Assembly (NCBI GenBank): GCA_947069175.1
Contig: CAMTDV010000030.1
Span: forward strand, 98,418,411-98,482,410
Reading direction: 5' to 3'
Length of the DNA: 64,000 nt
DNA from: Scalesia atractyloides
Taxonomy: Eukaryota > Streptophyta > Magnoliopsida > Asterales > Asteraceae
Position numbers and translations under genes: made by a program. This document shows positions 45,341 to 57,470 of the stretch, one piece after another. Each line of letters starts with the position of its first letter. The first letter of the stretch is position 1. The notes beneath the pieces are model-generated. The model did no database searches. It had not been told where the DNA came from and worked only from the letters and a program-made list of their open reading frames with translations.

Positions 45341-48300
45341 CTAGTTATATAGAACAAAAAGTTCCAAAATAATTTCATTCTGCAATCATTGCCTCATGGG
45401 CACATGCAAAAATAAGACAGGACATTGGGATAAACCTGATTGAAAATATCAGGTACATGTCACCCCATGCTAAAAACTATAAAGGGCAATTTTATCTGCT
45501 GACATGGCACAAGGTGATTGGGTGCCGTAGATATCTTAGGATGGCATTGAATAAGATGTGTGACAGATGAATGTCGTACGTTGCCAATATATTAATATAA
45601 TATTAATACTTTATGCAAACCAAAATTAGCCCCCCCTGCGGCGGGGCTCTTACATAGGTATGAAAAAGAATTAGTATCCTAACTCACCCGACAACCACAT
45701 CACAAACCATCAAACTTGGGTTCAGAAGAAGTGCCTAGAGATGAGCATTCCCAATTCTTATTCAGTAGTGCAAAGATGATACTAAGCAACAATATTAGGG
45801 TCTCATGTCGTAACAACTCTGAAAACGTAATAAGTCGATAATCGATAGTAGTTGACCAGAGACAAAATGACCCGTTTTATCAAGGAAACCACAAAACATA
45901 GTTGAACACACTATCGAACATCAGATAGGCCGGAAAAATTGATTAGGCTTTGGAAGCCGCTTTCGTGATTCGGACACTCCATATCTCATACGTTTGTCGG
46001 TGAAGATAAACGGTGGAACAGAGTGAAAATCGGTGCCTCCTTTGCACATGTCATAAGACCAAAATTTCCACAAATGTGGACTAACGACAACATCCTACGC
46101 AGTTGCCACAATATACCATGCAAATAAGGGATAAAACTTCAATAGTCGTGTTTCATTCGTCTTCTTTCCAGCACTTGCTTCCGTTTTTGTTTCTGAAGAA
46201 TGAAATATCCATTTGCGATGCATTAGAAACTAAATTATCAAGTGAATAGATGATAAAAACATATACAATTAAACATCAACTTCAATCTCCAATGAAGGTG
46301 GTGTAAGAATTTTAAGTAACACTGTAGTTAATGATGCATACCTACCAGAGCCATGTTTCTTTGCCTCTTTTTCTAGTAGTTCCTACTGCAGAAGTTACTA
46401 TATTAGTGTTATTAACAAAAGACCATGTAAGGACATAAATCCTAGAGTTGTGTTTCCTTGCTCTTCTTTTTGGTAGTTTCTTCACTTTTTGTTTCTGAAT
46501 AGTGAAATATATATATACAAATAGTAAATCTCTAGGTAGTAAAATTTTAAATATAAAGTCCACTATCATTACCGAGTTAGATAATAGTCAATTCAGCGAG
46601 ACACGTATTTTCCAACTCATAAGTACATCACTGTTATGTTTATCTTCATTCGAAAATTTTCAAATCAGGAAGATGCACTACATGAATACTAATTTAAGAG
46701 TTCATTCTAATTTTACCTTGGTATTATGTTAACCTTGTTGATTTAATAGCCATTTCTTTCCATTATTGGGAAAAAAAATTAAAGGCTGATGTCTCACCTT
46801 GTATCTTGAAGGATAATTTTTACCAAATTATTATTTACTCTCATCAAAATGGCTGAGACCCTTCCCACGTGGCCAATATAATATGCTAATACACCATCAT
46901 TTAATAAAATCTAGTAGTAAGAGCATATAACATATTAGTTAACTTAATAAAATCAAGTAGTAAGAGCATATGATATATTAGTTAATGTGTACAGTTGTAC
47001 CTATAAGAAATTGATGGTTATTAACTCAAGTCTTGAGAGCAGCAAAGCTGTACCAAAATTGTAGGGTTGATGGTATCATAGAGATGTTTTTTGGATTCTG
47101 ATGGACGCTATGTGCAGGACTACTTTCATGTATGTTCGTGAAGGTACAGATGAGTACTTCAAGAGGTTGTGAAGTGGCACATGGTTGTGTGGCTCAAATA
47201 GGTATGCTGGGGCCATTAAACGCTTGTTGTAATACCTTGTTATAGGAGAAGTATAAATATTTAGCAAATGCAGAGTACATAAATAGCGTAATAATGCTAT
47301 GCTCTATGTGCATTTGTATTAACTTTGAAGCTATTGGGAGAAGTGTGCCTAGAAAACATCAATTTCATATAGAAAGTCAAAGTACGCTTTGCTTTTTGTT
47401 AAGTTCGGATGTTCGTTTTCTTGCAGAACAATAATGTCAACCCCATCAGGTCCAACTTATGATATTGGTTTCATGACACTTTTTGATCACTTCCGCCTTC
47501 TGTGGCGGTGGTCTTGGTGAAGAACCATTCTCTCTCTGAGCCCATCATCTTAAAGCACCCCCAACATTCTATAAAAATGTCTAAATGTATAACAAAATAT
47601 AATTTGAAACTTAATTACTAAAGCAATGTTGGTTTCACTAAACGGTCTAAACCCAGACTTCAACTAAAACAACTAAGCTTCAGAAGGTAATAAGTAAATC
47701 GGTAACAAAGGTTGAAAAACTAAGCATCCACACACACACTCACATAGCTCAATCAATGACTTGCAGTCACAGATGAGTATAAAACATGAATACAACTGTT
47801 TAGAATGATCATTGTTTAATATGGTCCTTATACTACATTCATACGACCAACAATAGTTTAGAATCAAGATTTAGAAACTCAATTCTAACAAACTTACAGT
47901 GTTGTGATCTCCTTTCCCTGCCTCTGGCCATGAACACCTGCCGCCGACCGTGGACCCAAAAAACCATCGATTATAGATGGTTTTAGCTTGTATATTACCA
48001 ACCATGATATACATCTTCTATAATATCATAACTAAAGAACAAAGATTTAGCAATTAAAACAACAAAACTAAAATAAAACAGAGGATTCATACCTGATAAA
48101 TACGAAGAAGCCTAATATCCTCAGTTGTGACTCAAGCAAAAACATAGAACACAAACATTATAACATTAATTGCGGAAATCGAAAATGCAATTGAAAAGAA
48201 ATGAAGCCCAGAAACGTCAGATGTTACCTACTCGTCGGAATTGATCAAATTTGGCCAAATGTCAGCTTTCTGCGCCGGAAACCAATGACTTTGAAGTTGA

Positions 48301-49017
48301 GTTGGGATTCTCTTCCATTGTTCATCGGCGCTAAATCGAGGAATTTTAGTCATATACAAAGCACAGTCGAAGAAATATAGCAACAGAGCACTTCAACAAT
48401 CACGTACCTAGGAAACAACAATTTGAGATTAAAGCTCACCCTTTCGTGCCTTGAGTGCGCCTAGCGCCTTCGACTACCTAGAAATTAAAGAGAAAGTGGG
48501 AAACAAAAATCACATAAAAGTTTCTTTCAATCCTTTTCTCTAACTAAGAAACCCTCAGATAACACAAACCTTTTTAATTTCTCTAATAAAAGAACATTGT
48601 TTAGCATCATTCTCAACTAAATTTATATGAAGGATAACTTGTTGGAAATCGCAAACAAAGTAAACTATTAACAACCTAAATTTCTCAATTATCAAACATT
48701 CAACTCGATCCAAACACGCAAATCAAATCATAATACACAATATATGACTATCATATTGATCAACTGGTTGAATCGGTTTTAAAAACCTATCGATACTTAA
48801 ATTATAAACAATATATGAATAAATTAGTTTGATTGTTCGTTTATACATATAACCTATAAATGTATAGGTTATATTATTTACACCTGTATCAGTAAAACGA
48901 TACAAAGTTAAAACACATGAAAAGCTAGGTTTGTAGTTTTTTTATACGTAAAATCTATGCATGTATATATATATAAGATATAGATGTTATATTATTTTCA
49001 TATTTTTCAAGTGCAAG
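45341..49017. other. Intergenic region with exon-like fragments
   Basis: No complete gene is recognised. Three related Lys/Thr/Glu-rich blocks on the minus strand (about 46148-46200, 46354-46395 and 46450-46500) look like diverged duplicated exons. Another exon-like minus-strand piece at about 48235-48335 reads ADEQWKRIPTQLQSHWFPAQ in one frame and ends near a GT splice-like site. A tandem duplication of about 42 bp lies at 46909-46985. A GC hairpin at 45630-45650 may be a transposon end. Confidence 0.4.
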
Positions 49018-49518
49018 TAGGATTGTAATCGAACTAAAGGAAACTTTGATCATGTTCATTTGTTTAGCACTGAATATGTTCACAACTGTTCATGAACACA
49101 TATCAAATGAAAATACTTGTTCGTTCATTAAAGAATTGAATTTGCTTACGAACACAAACAAGCATATATCATTTTAAATATTAAAAAAAACAATATTCTT
49201 AATCCCAAACATAACCACCTTGTTAAGTAGTTAATATAATAATAATAACATAATAAAAATAATAATAACAACAACAACTATAATAATTATAAACATAATT
49301 ATCCCAAAATTATGTTTTACATATCTAAGTTTCTATGAATGAACCTAAACTAAACAAAACAAACAACCATGAACGGATGTAAGCAAACATAAACAAACAT
49401 ATTACCGAATGTTTATGAACAAAGTTATACGAACGCGGCATTTTGTTCATATCCGTTCATTAGTAAACGAACCTTTCACCAAATAATTCGTTAAACATTA
49501 GGTTTATTTATGGTTTTA
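49018..49518. mobile_element. Degraded hAT-like element
   Basis: It starts TAGGATTGTAATCGAAC (compare the TAGGGGTGTAAACGAAC type) and is rich in GTTCGTTCAT/ATGAACG motifs. The flanking 8-mers are AGTGCAAG and CGTGCAAG (7 of 8). The right terminus is poorly conserved, so the boundary is uncertain. Confidence 0.45.
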
Positions 49519-50925
49519 CGTGCAAGTAAACTTGATAAGATGATGGGGAACCTAACACAAATATGAAACTTAATTATCTAATACTCATACTATTTAACAA
49601 TAACAGATGTTATTTGTTTTTTCAGTTATTAAATTAAGTATTTCATATAATTCGTCAATGATTCAAATTTTTCTTTAAAAAAGTGTTTTATATTATCAAC
49701 TAAAACATGATATGTTACTAATTTAAATTTGTTGGAATTTAGGTGTGTTCATTCACAGAATTAGAATGTAGATTTTGTTCCTTATGTTATTGTTCATTTC
49801 TACTTCCTTTTTTGTTGAAACGAACATAAGAAATAGAATCAACATTCCATTTCCATCCAGATTTTATTTCATTTTGTGAAACAAACACTACCTTAGATTT
49901 CGGGAGCTAGAAAAATGGTTTCCAACTACAAGGGAAAATGATCATGGGAATGTTAGCCTTAGTTGAAGTTACGTTTCAATGAAATGAACTCGAGGTCAAA
50001 CACAACCTAGTTTCACTAATTTTACAAATAGTTTTTAGAAGACCACTACCTTTACATAAAAGAAAAACCACAACTTAATACCTATATTGAGATAAATGCA
50101 AGCAAATTCGGTCACACAATGACACAATGCTTGTTTTACTTGATAACTTATCAATTTAACACACAAACGGAATCGAATATGTTGTATTTGATGGATTCCA
50201 TGATGTTTTTGTTATTGCAGGTGAACCTCATTGCCTACTTGCCTAGTCTATTACAACTTATACATTTATTTTAAATATAAGAATTGTTTTAAATCAAATA
50301 TTCAGTAATTGAATGTTTTAAAACAATCAATTTCACAATTTTGTACGGATGAGCAACCTATTGTTTAAACTTGACTTAGGCATTTATACGAGCCAACGAG
50401 TTCCAACCAAACCTAACCGAGTTCTAAACAAACTAACGTATACAAGTCGACGAATGAGATATCGACCACAAGCTATTTAAACAGGCCAGCTAAAATCAAT
50501 CTCTCCAAATTTTATTGGAACCTTTTATACACCTAATCTTAAAAAATGCTAAAAATAACAAATAAAAAATCATCGGAAGATGACACCAAGGCCGTTGCAA
50601 AGATCACTGAAAAGTCTCAATCCGTTAATCTTCTTCAGTACCGTGCACTTTTTATTGTTAGACTGGACGATGTGGGGCAACCCCCCAGCCACCTCAGTTG
50701 GGTGGCGCCCCCTACACCACCCTGCAATAAAGCCCCTTCCTTATGTCGCCTATGTGGCGCTGATGTAGCATGAGGGTTTTATCCCACACCACCCAACCTT
50801 TACTAAACGAGCCAGTGTAACGCTAACCAACTGTTTGTGAAATGCTTATGTGAATAACTCAAATTTGAAGGGAGGAATGAACTGTGCTATTAGAGGTGTG
50901 CTCATTGCATTTACTAGCACAGAAG
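49519..50925. other. Gene-free intergenic region
   Basis: AT-rich sequence without recognised genes. From about 50660 to 50810 it becomes GC-richer, with GGTGGCGCC and ATGTGGCGCTGATG motifs, resembling the sequence beside the PIF/Harbinger relic at 58-59.6 kb and probably also transposon-derived. Confidence 0.45.
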
Positions 50926-51543
50926 TAGTGGCGGACCTATGATTTTTTTTTCTAATGGAATCGTCTTTTTTCGGCTTTAAGATTTTTCCCAACCGAACAT
51001 TAGAATTTTCAGGTTGGTCACTGTTTGGATCGAGTTGGGACAAGGAACATAATAAAGTACAATGGGATAACGAAGAGAAACATGAGAGAGATCGAGAGAC
51101 TGAAACAAATTTCTCATTTTTGTTAAATTCAAACAAAAATTGTGATTATGCTAAAGGCCATTTCAACATAAAAGCTTCATCAAAGAGATTGAAGGAACAT
51201 TACAAAAAACTTTTTATTGATGTATAGCCTGTTCCACAAATGAAAGTATCAAACATTGTATGCCATCATAAATTATTTACAAAGCCTTATTATTCAAATT
51301 CCAAAAGATTGCTCATTGAAAATAAAAATTCTTCAAATATTTAAAATCAATTTCCATTCTGGTATCGATTTATAATAGTGATTTCAAATCTCATATAACT
51401 TTATAAAATCAATTTATATTACCATGGGTTTCATCCAGTTTTTCTTCTGGGATCCAATACAAATTTAACATACTATCTCTACTAAAATTATAAAAAACAT
51501 TGAGGCCCAGGACCCCGACCCACATAATGTGGGTCCGCCCCTT
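50926..51543. mobile_element. Non-autonomous hAT-like element
   Basis: An exact 8-bp duplication CACAGAAG (50918-50925 and 51544-51551) brackets a 618-bp segment starting TAGTGGCGGACC and ending GGTCCGCCCCTT. The ends are inverted repeats with two mismatches. An internal open frame (50955-51227) gives a charged 90-residue product with no recognised domain. Confidence 0.75.
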
Positions 51544-52183
51544 CACAGAAGAGCCGGTTGCATATGGAGATGTGATTTCAATTGGTAGATTAAAGGATAA
51601 TTCGAGCTTTTTATATTACGTTTTATGACGTTGAGGTATTTTTATTTTTATTTGTCCGGTTTTTATGGACTTATGGTACTACTGTTTGCACATTTTTTTT
51701 AATTCTCTAGCGTTTGTTTTTTGGATTTAATGAGTCAACACTCTACGCGGACTTCAATACACGGAGTGTGAATTATGGTACTAAATGTTTGGGACGAGTT
51801 TGATCATTATTATTTGTTAACACCTACAAGTGGTAGAAGAAACTAACATGTTCTATTTGTTAACGCCTACAAGTGGCAATTTCGAGCTATTTTTGGATAT
51901 GTGTGAGTTTGGATCGTTCTGGTTTTTGGCCAATAGCGAACCTCTAACAATGTTTTTTTTATGTTCAAGTAATAAATTGCTTTCAGTTATAAACGGTATA
52001 GTTACCGAGGACAATGTTTTAGTTAATGACTCATCTGAGCTCATAAATCTAATTAAGTTTAAGGTCATATAAAAACAACCATACTACTAATTTATAAAGA
52101 GAATGGAGAACAAGTAATATGTAAATTACAAGAATTTGTAACAAAGCATTTTTATATGTAATATATGATTTATAATAGGAATA

Positions 52184-52452
52184 ATGGATATTAATAATTC
52201 AAACTATTAGCCGTTGCCTGAAAACAGTCTCAGCTTAAAAAATAACCAGTGGTGGTCCCACCTTTTCACATAGTGTAAACTAATAGACTTTTACTAAAAA
52301 CCTTAATTTCTTTTTGTCATCTTATCCTTTTCGGTTTAGTAAAGGTCCACTTGTTTACAATATATAAAAAGGTGGGATCATCACTGGTTATTTTTTAAGT
52401 TGGGACTATTCCGGCCAACGGTTAATAGTTAGGATTATTAAAATCTATTATT
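52184..52452. repeat. MITE-like element with about 90-bp inverted ends
   Basis: The left segment (AATGGATATTAATAATTC, ACTATTAGCCGTTG, AAAAAATAACCAGTGGTGG) is mirrored on the right (CATCACTGGTTATTTTTT, CAACGGTTAATAGT, GGATTATTAAAATCTATT). Both sides end in a GATATT- or GATTTT-type terminus. The exact boundary and target duplication could not be fixed. Confidence 0.65.
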
Positions 52453-52677
52453 TTTTTATAATTTAAAGATTGGTTTTCTGTCGGTTTGGTCTTTTTGGTT
52501 ATTTATACAAATGTGAACTTATTTGGGTTGTACAAAAGTACAAATGGTTTGGTCTTTTTGGTCTTTTTGGATATATAACCTTTTATATATCCAAATGAAG
52601 TACAAAAGTTTAAAGGACAGATAACCTTAAATCATGAAATAACCGTCATGATTCCTAAGAGTAAAACAAATATATAA

Positions 52678-52747
<70 letters not shown>
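52678..52747. repeat. (TTA)n microsatellite
   Basis: About 22 TTA units, interrupted once by TTG. Confidence 0.97.
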
Positions 52748-52748
<1 letters not shown>

Positions 52749-53019
52749 GATCTGAGTCATCAATAGAAAATACTATTTCTTAAATTTCTATTTCACATTT
52801 ATATTATAAGATGATTCTTACAAGTTACATGAAACTCCCTCTATAAAGAAGATTATTATGTTATTGATAGCTCTGGACCAAAATACCCTTACGAGAAAAA
52901 CAAACCAGGAAAAATCAATAAGAAAAAAAAACACTCCTTCATAACTAATAACTAAGGGCAAAAAAGGTAAACAACAAAGAAAAGAAGTTTTATTTGATAA
53001 AAAAAGGACTTTAGGTGCT

Positions 53020-55021
53020 CATTGGACTTGAAGGATCATTTAGGGCTGATACAGCATTATGAATTTGTATCTTCAAGAACTCTATTTCTTCCTCGCTAGC
53101 CTGTAGAAATTATGAAGCATTGATTATGTAGATTTATACATATATAACATAATATATTTAACATATGTATTAATTAAATTAATAATAAACAAGTGTGATA
53201 TATTATTTGTAAATTTTGAAAATGACAAGGATAATATTATTCAACACCTCGTTTATCATATGGAAGTTGTGCCATTTAGTTGTACCCTTCATAAATCATA
53301 AGGCTAAGAATCTTATTTGGACTTTTCATGATTGACAATCTAACATAAAATAACATGTAAGTTTTATAATACAAAGACAAATTGATTTATGCGAATGACC
53401 CTTTTAGAGAGACAAATCTTTTAATTTTGTAACCTTTTGTATATGGAAGACGATAACATCTGAAAGAGAGAAAATTAAGTTGTTAAAAAACATCTTATTT
53501 AACACGTTAAAAGCGACGGGTAAAAATGTCTATAGAGTTAGGATAAAGTAGTTATATATTTTAATATCACTTTACATGGATGATAACATAATAATAGTAT
53601 ACGTTATGCAATTAAAAACTAAAAAAGGATTAGGTCGTGATTTAACCACGAATTAATAATGCGATACACTAATCTCAACCAATTATTGGCCACTTATTAA
53701 AATACAACTTAATCCTGTTTGTAATATTCTTTATTAGCGAGACTTCTAGAGAAATAATTATAAATTTAAATTATCAGTTTTCAAATAATTAATTTATTTA
53801 GTGAGTTGAGTTATTCTACAAAAGAGTATAAAAATAGGAAGTGTAAAAAGCATGTTATGCAAAAACCCAAAAAGCCTAAACCCCCCACCCCGCCACCACC
53901 CAAAAACCTAACACCCTCCCCCCCCCCCCCCAAAAAAAAAAATAAAAAATTATACATCACCAAAAAACCTAACCCCCCGAAACCCAAGCTAAATGCTAAA
54001 AACCAAACCCCCCCCCCCCCCACAAACCCAAGCTAAATGCTAAAAACTAAACCCTAAAAAACCTTCAAAAAATCTAAAAGCAAAAAAAAGTTTTTTTAGT
54101 ATTTTTTATAAAAAAACGCTACTTTATCGTCACTTAAAAAATTAGTGACGATAAAGTAGCGATTATTTTAATATAATATTGAAAAAAATTGTGTTTTGTT
54201 TTTTTTATGTATTTTTGGTTGTGTTCACATTGGAGAATATTCATTCTTACCATTTTTACAATAAGAGTCCTTTGTATTTGATCATTTCTCTTTATTTAGT
54301 ATATGTTTCTCATATGCTAATCATTTATGAAACAAAGAAGTGTTACTTTTTGTGAGGGTGAATGTTTGTTTAGTATGTGTGAAAGTACGCTAGTTAGTGT
54401 AATGTATAGCTGACAATTGTATTGAGTTAGTGGTTTCAGATTGACAAGTTTGTGTGAAAGTATGCTAGTATTATTTCGAGCTGACAATTGTATCGAGTTG
54501 GTGGTTTTAGATTGACAAGTATGTATGAAAGTACGCTAGTATTAATTAGAGCTGACAATGGTATCAACTATTTATCATTTCAATTGACTTAATCATATCT
54601 ATATATACTGAATGATGAATTGATACATTACTTATAGGAATTTATTTATAATTAGTTAAGTCACTTATCTTCCACTTCATGATCCTTTTGACAATTAAAA
54701 TGTATTTGGTAAACTACACATATAAAACAAACCTAATTAACTATTTATCATTTTAATAAACTTAAATCATATCCATACATATTGAATTATTAATTGATAC
54801 TTTACTTTCTATCTTTTGTACCTTATCTAAACCCTCTGACAAGAATCCAAACAAAACAAACAAAAACTCCAATAATTATTGAGACCATGGCATTATGAAA
54901 AATGTCATCTAAACTAATTTAATATAACAAATCAATCATATTTATCATAAAAACAAGTAAACCACATGACTATGTTGTTAAGATGACAAGATATAATTGT
55001 GTGTATACAATTATGTGTGTG

Positions 55022-55099
<78 letters not shown>

Positions 55100-56185
55100 A
55101 GAGAGAGAGAGACCTGAATGAAGAGGGTCATGAAAAGGGTCTCTGTAAAAGCAGTGATGTTGGCAGTGAGAACATTGAGCTTCAATGATTCAAACACCTC
55201 ACAAATCTTGGCCATTGTGTCTCTTCTTTTCCTACATTTTAAGCTAACCAACACTGTCTTCTCCCCCACATAACACACCTTTAACTGAGAACACCCAATT
55301 CACATATCATTTAAACATTTATCTCATGTTTTATTAAAATATATACAAGTTAATTTAATTCGAATAAAAAAAATTAATACATGTGTTGAATTGTTAAAAA
55401 GAACTCAAAACTTACCTCAATAATTTCAAGGGGAAACGCCCTTTCACGGGGATCCAAAGATTGATTGACCCTTTTCTTTTTCGTCCTGTCAGTTGGCACA
55501 CTCACCGTGTCCTGATCAAAATCAAACACCCCAGATTCTACCTTCTGAGCCTCGAGTTCCCTTATTTCGTCATGAATACGCTTCTCTTGATCATTCAAAT
55601 GTTGAATATAATCGATTGCATCTTTAATTATCGACGCTTTATCCATCTAAAAAAACAAAAGTACATACAACTTTCGTAACTTATACACAAACCAAAGGAC
55701 CAATTATGCAAATAACTCAAAGTTATATAAATAACTTGGCAGTCAACTGTTCATACAGTTAATAATCAAGTATGAGAGTCCACACCTTAGTTATGTTGGG
55801 GACCACAGCTCTAAGTGCAAAGAGCCTATCATTGAGCTTCTTCCTCCTATTCCTCTCGGAAACAATGTTTTTCGATGCCGTCGACGACTGCGGTCCGTCG
55901 GGAGAACTCGAGTCGTGTGGTCTGTCGGGAGAACTCGAGTCGTAGTAGCTGGAAACCGTGTCTTCGAATGAGGCAAAACTGCGCGTCGAGAATTGGGAAA
56001 AAAAATAATATATGATTCGATTCAGTACAGCTAACAGATAAAATAAAAACGGAATGATGAATAATGAATTAGTGGTGATTAATTAGTTACCTATCAAGTT
56101 CTTCAGTTTGTAGGAACATATTGGTTTCCCAGTAGTTCTGATATTCGTCACCGATGTTGTTGAATCCTTCAATAATGTCATCCAT
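53020..56185 (-). CDS. bHLH35: bHLH transcription factor, bHLH35-like
   Basis: Five coding exons: 56185-56091, 55978-55786, 55646-55416, 55284-55114 and 53100-53020 (TGA), all GT-AG, totalling 256 residues. The start is [10 protein letters not shown] and [16 protein letters not shown], as in Arabidopsis bHLH35. The basic region and helix 1 are [20 protein letters not shown] at about 69-88, with E73, R76 and R77 in E-box-contacting positions. Helix 2 ([20 protein letters not shown]) opens exon 3. Exons 4 and 5 form the ACT-like C-terminal fold ([20 protein letters not shown], then [18 protein letters not shown]). A short repeat at about 45-60 gives two DSSSPD units. The last residues are abnormal: after NAVSAL the frame gives MILQVQ and stops, while the next frame reads NDPSSPMST, the expected type of ending. 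Intron 4 (2.0 kb) is full of repeats. It is probably a nuclear regulator; bHLH35 is stress-linked in Arabidopsis. Confidence 0.9.
53870..54060. repeat. C-rich low-complexity block in bHLH intron 4
   Basis: Runs of C (up to about 14) alternate with AAAAACC and AACCCTAAA-like motifs. The unit AACCCAAGCTAAATGCTAAA occurs twice (about 53980 and 54026). The long open frame here is simply low-complexity Pro/Lys and is not a gene. Confidence 0.8.
54117..54161. repeat. Perfect 18-bp-stem hairpin in bHLH intron 4
   Basis: CGCTACTTTATCGTCACT (54117-54134) is followed after a 9-base loop by its exact reverse complement (54144-54161). It may be the core or the end of a DNA transposon with inverted repeats, or a hairpin RNA source. 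Confidence 0.8.
55025..55111. repeat. (TA)n and (GA)n microsatellite at the 5' end of bHLH intron 4
   Basis: About 70 bases of TA repeat (55025-55095) and a GA run (55101-55111) end one base from the exon 4 donor site. On the coding strand the intron therefore begins GTCTCTCTCTC, then a long TA tract. Confidence 0.95.
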
Positions 56186-56271
56186 GAAAAATGAAAATGG
56201 GTGATATAGTGACTGAGAGAGATTTGGGGGAAAAGGGATTTTTGTATTGTTATAATTGTAAGTTTTTATTG

Positions 56272-56290
56272 CACATGTGGGCTGTTTATA
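56272..56290 (-). promoter_or_regulatory. Putative TATA box and E-box of the bHLH gene
   Basis: On the minus strand CCTATAAACAG (TATA-like, 56285-56290) lies about 100 bases upstream of the ATG. It is followed closely by the palindromic E-box CACATGTG (56272-56279). Spacing fits a start site near 56258. An E-box here could allow bHLH autoregulation, which is inference. Confidence 0.45.
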
Positions 56291-56494
56291 GGGGTTGTTT
56301 GGGTGGTGGGGTGGGGGTGGGGTGGGTTGAGTCATTGAGTGGATGTGATTGAAAAAGCTAAAGTCTCTAATTTCTCTATGTTTTATTTTAATTTGTTATG
56401 TTTTTTATTCTTTTCTTAAGTATTAAAGAATTATACATCTTTACTATATGGACGGTGTCATGAAATTACACATATTATAGCATATTCATTTTTT

Positions 56495-56843
56495 TGATAT
56501 TGGATTTAAATAACTTTGACTTTCATCAATCGGTCAATAACACTCTCAACTTTCGATTTGTAAACCAGCACTCCCACTTTCAACTTATTGGCCGATAACA
56601 CTCCCTAACTGACTGAACCCTAACTCAGTTAGCTGATGTCAGCTGCCACGTCATATGCCACATCAACAAAAAGGGCCACATCAGATGCCAAATCAGCAAA
56701 ATCTAACTGGGTTAGGGATGAGTCAGTTAGGGAGTGTTATCTGTCAATAAGTTGAAAGTTGGGAGTGCTGGTGTACAAATCAAAAGTTGAGAGTGTTATC
56801 GGCCAATTGGAAAAAGTTAGGATTATTTAAACCCAATATCCCA
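56495..56843. mobile_element. Mutator-like MITE with long inverted arms
   Basis: The ends TGATATTGG and CCAATATCCCA are inverted repeats. The arms share GAGTGTTAT/ATAACACTC and CAACTTTC/GAAAGTTG blocks over about 150 bp each. TCATTTTTT occurs at 56486-56494 and 56844-56852 as a 9-bp duplication. No coding content is present. Confidence 0.7.
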
Positions 56844-57170
56844 TCATTTTTTAACGGCTAAGCTGGCTATGAAGACATATGTTGACTTCCTTAGAGCGAG
56901 AACAAGCTTTTAAACTCTACTCCGAGTTCGAATCCTTCCCAGTATTGCTTACTCCCATTATGTAGAGATTGCACTTAGTATGGATCGAACCGATGACCTC
57001 CCCAAAGAAAATCCTTACAGAAAACCCTCTAACCACCTCACCAAAGTGGTGATGGCTATTATAGCATATCGTCTCCTCTCATGGTTTGTTTGAGTAGGGG
57101 TTTACTTGATATCGATGATTCAAAACTTACGTGAGTAATTAATAGAAGTGATGGATCGTTTATTATACCA

Positions 57171-57462
57171 CAGGGCTCGATCTATAGTACAAGTAACCTA
57201 GGCTTGGGCCTAGGGTCTCGATAAAACATGGCCCCCATTTAAAAGAAAATTAATATATAATATGCTAAATATTAATATTAGTGCAAACTTAGATTTGTTT
57301 GATTCCTCATACAACAAAACCACTCTTTATTATAGTTATGTTGGATTTTTGCTTAGTTTCAAAAACGAATAAAGTAGCATCGTTTATAATAATCAAAGAA
57401 GGAAAAAAGGGCCACAAAATTTCATTTCGTCTTGGGCCTCTAAAAAAGTTGGAACAACCCTA
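57171..57462. mobile_element. Small hAT-like element
   Basis: TTATACCA flanks both sides (57163-57170 and 57463-57470). The segment starts CAGGGCTCGATC and ends GGAACAACCCTA, so both ends are of the (C/T)AGGG form. The interior includes GGGCCTAGGGTCTCG and CTTGGGCCTCTAAAA. Confidence 0.6.
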
Positions 57463-57470
57463 TTATACCA

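Larger units (their letters stand above)
51552..53019. other. Intergenic region downstream of the bHLH gene
   Basis: No gene is supported. A direct repeat TTGTTAACNCCTACAAGTGG lies at about 51814 and 51857. The inverted-repeat element at 52184-52452 and the TTA microsatellite are listed separately. Confidence 0.5.

Noticed and set aside
53806..54036. Pro/Lys-rich plus-strand frame and its Gly/Phe-rich mirror
   Set aside because: Low-complexity translation of C runs and A runs inside a bHLH intron.
55025..55100. Ile/Tyr repeat at the end of the bHLH exon 4 frame
   Set aside because: It is translation of the TA microsatellite beyond the splice donor.
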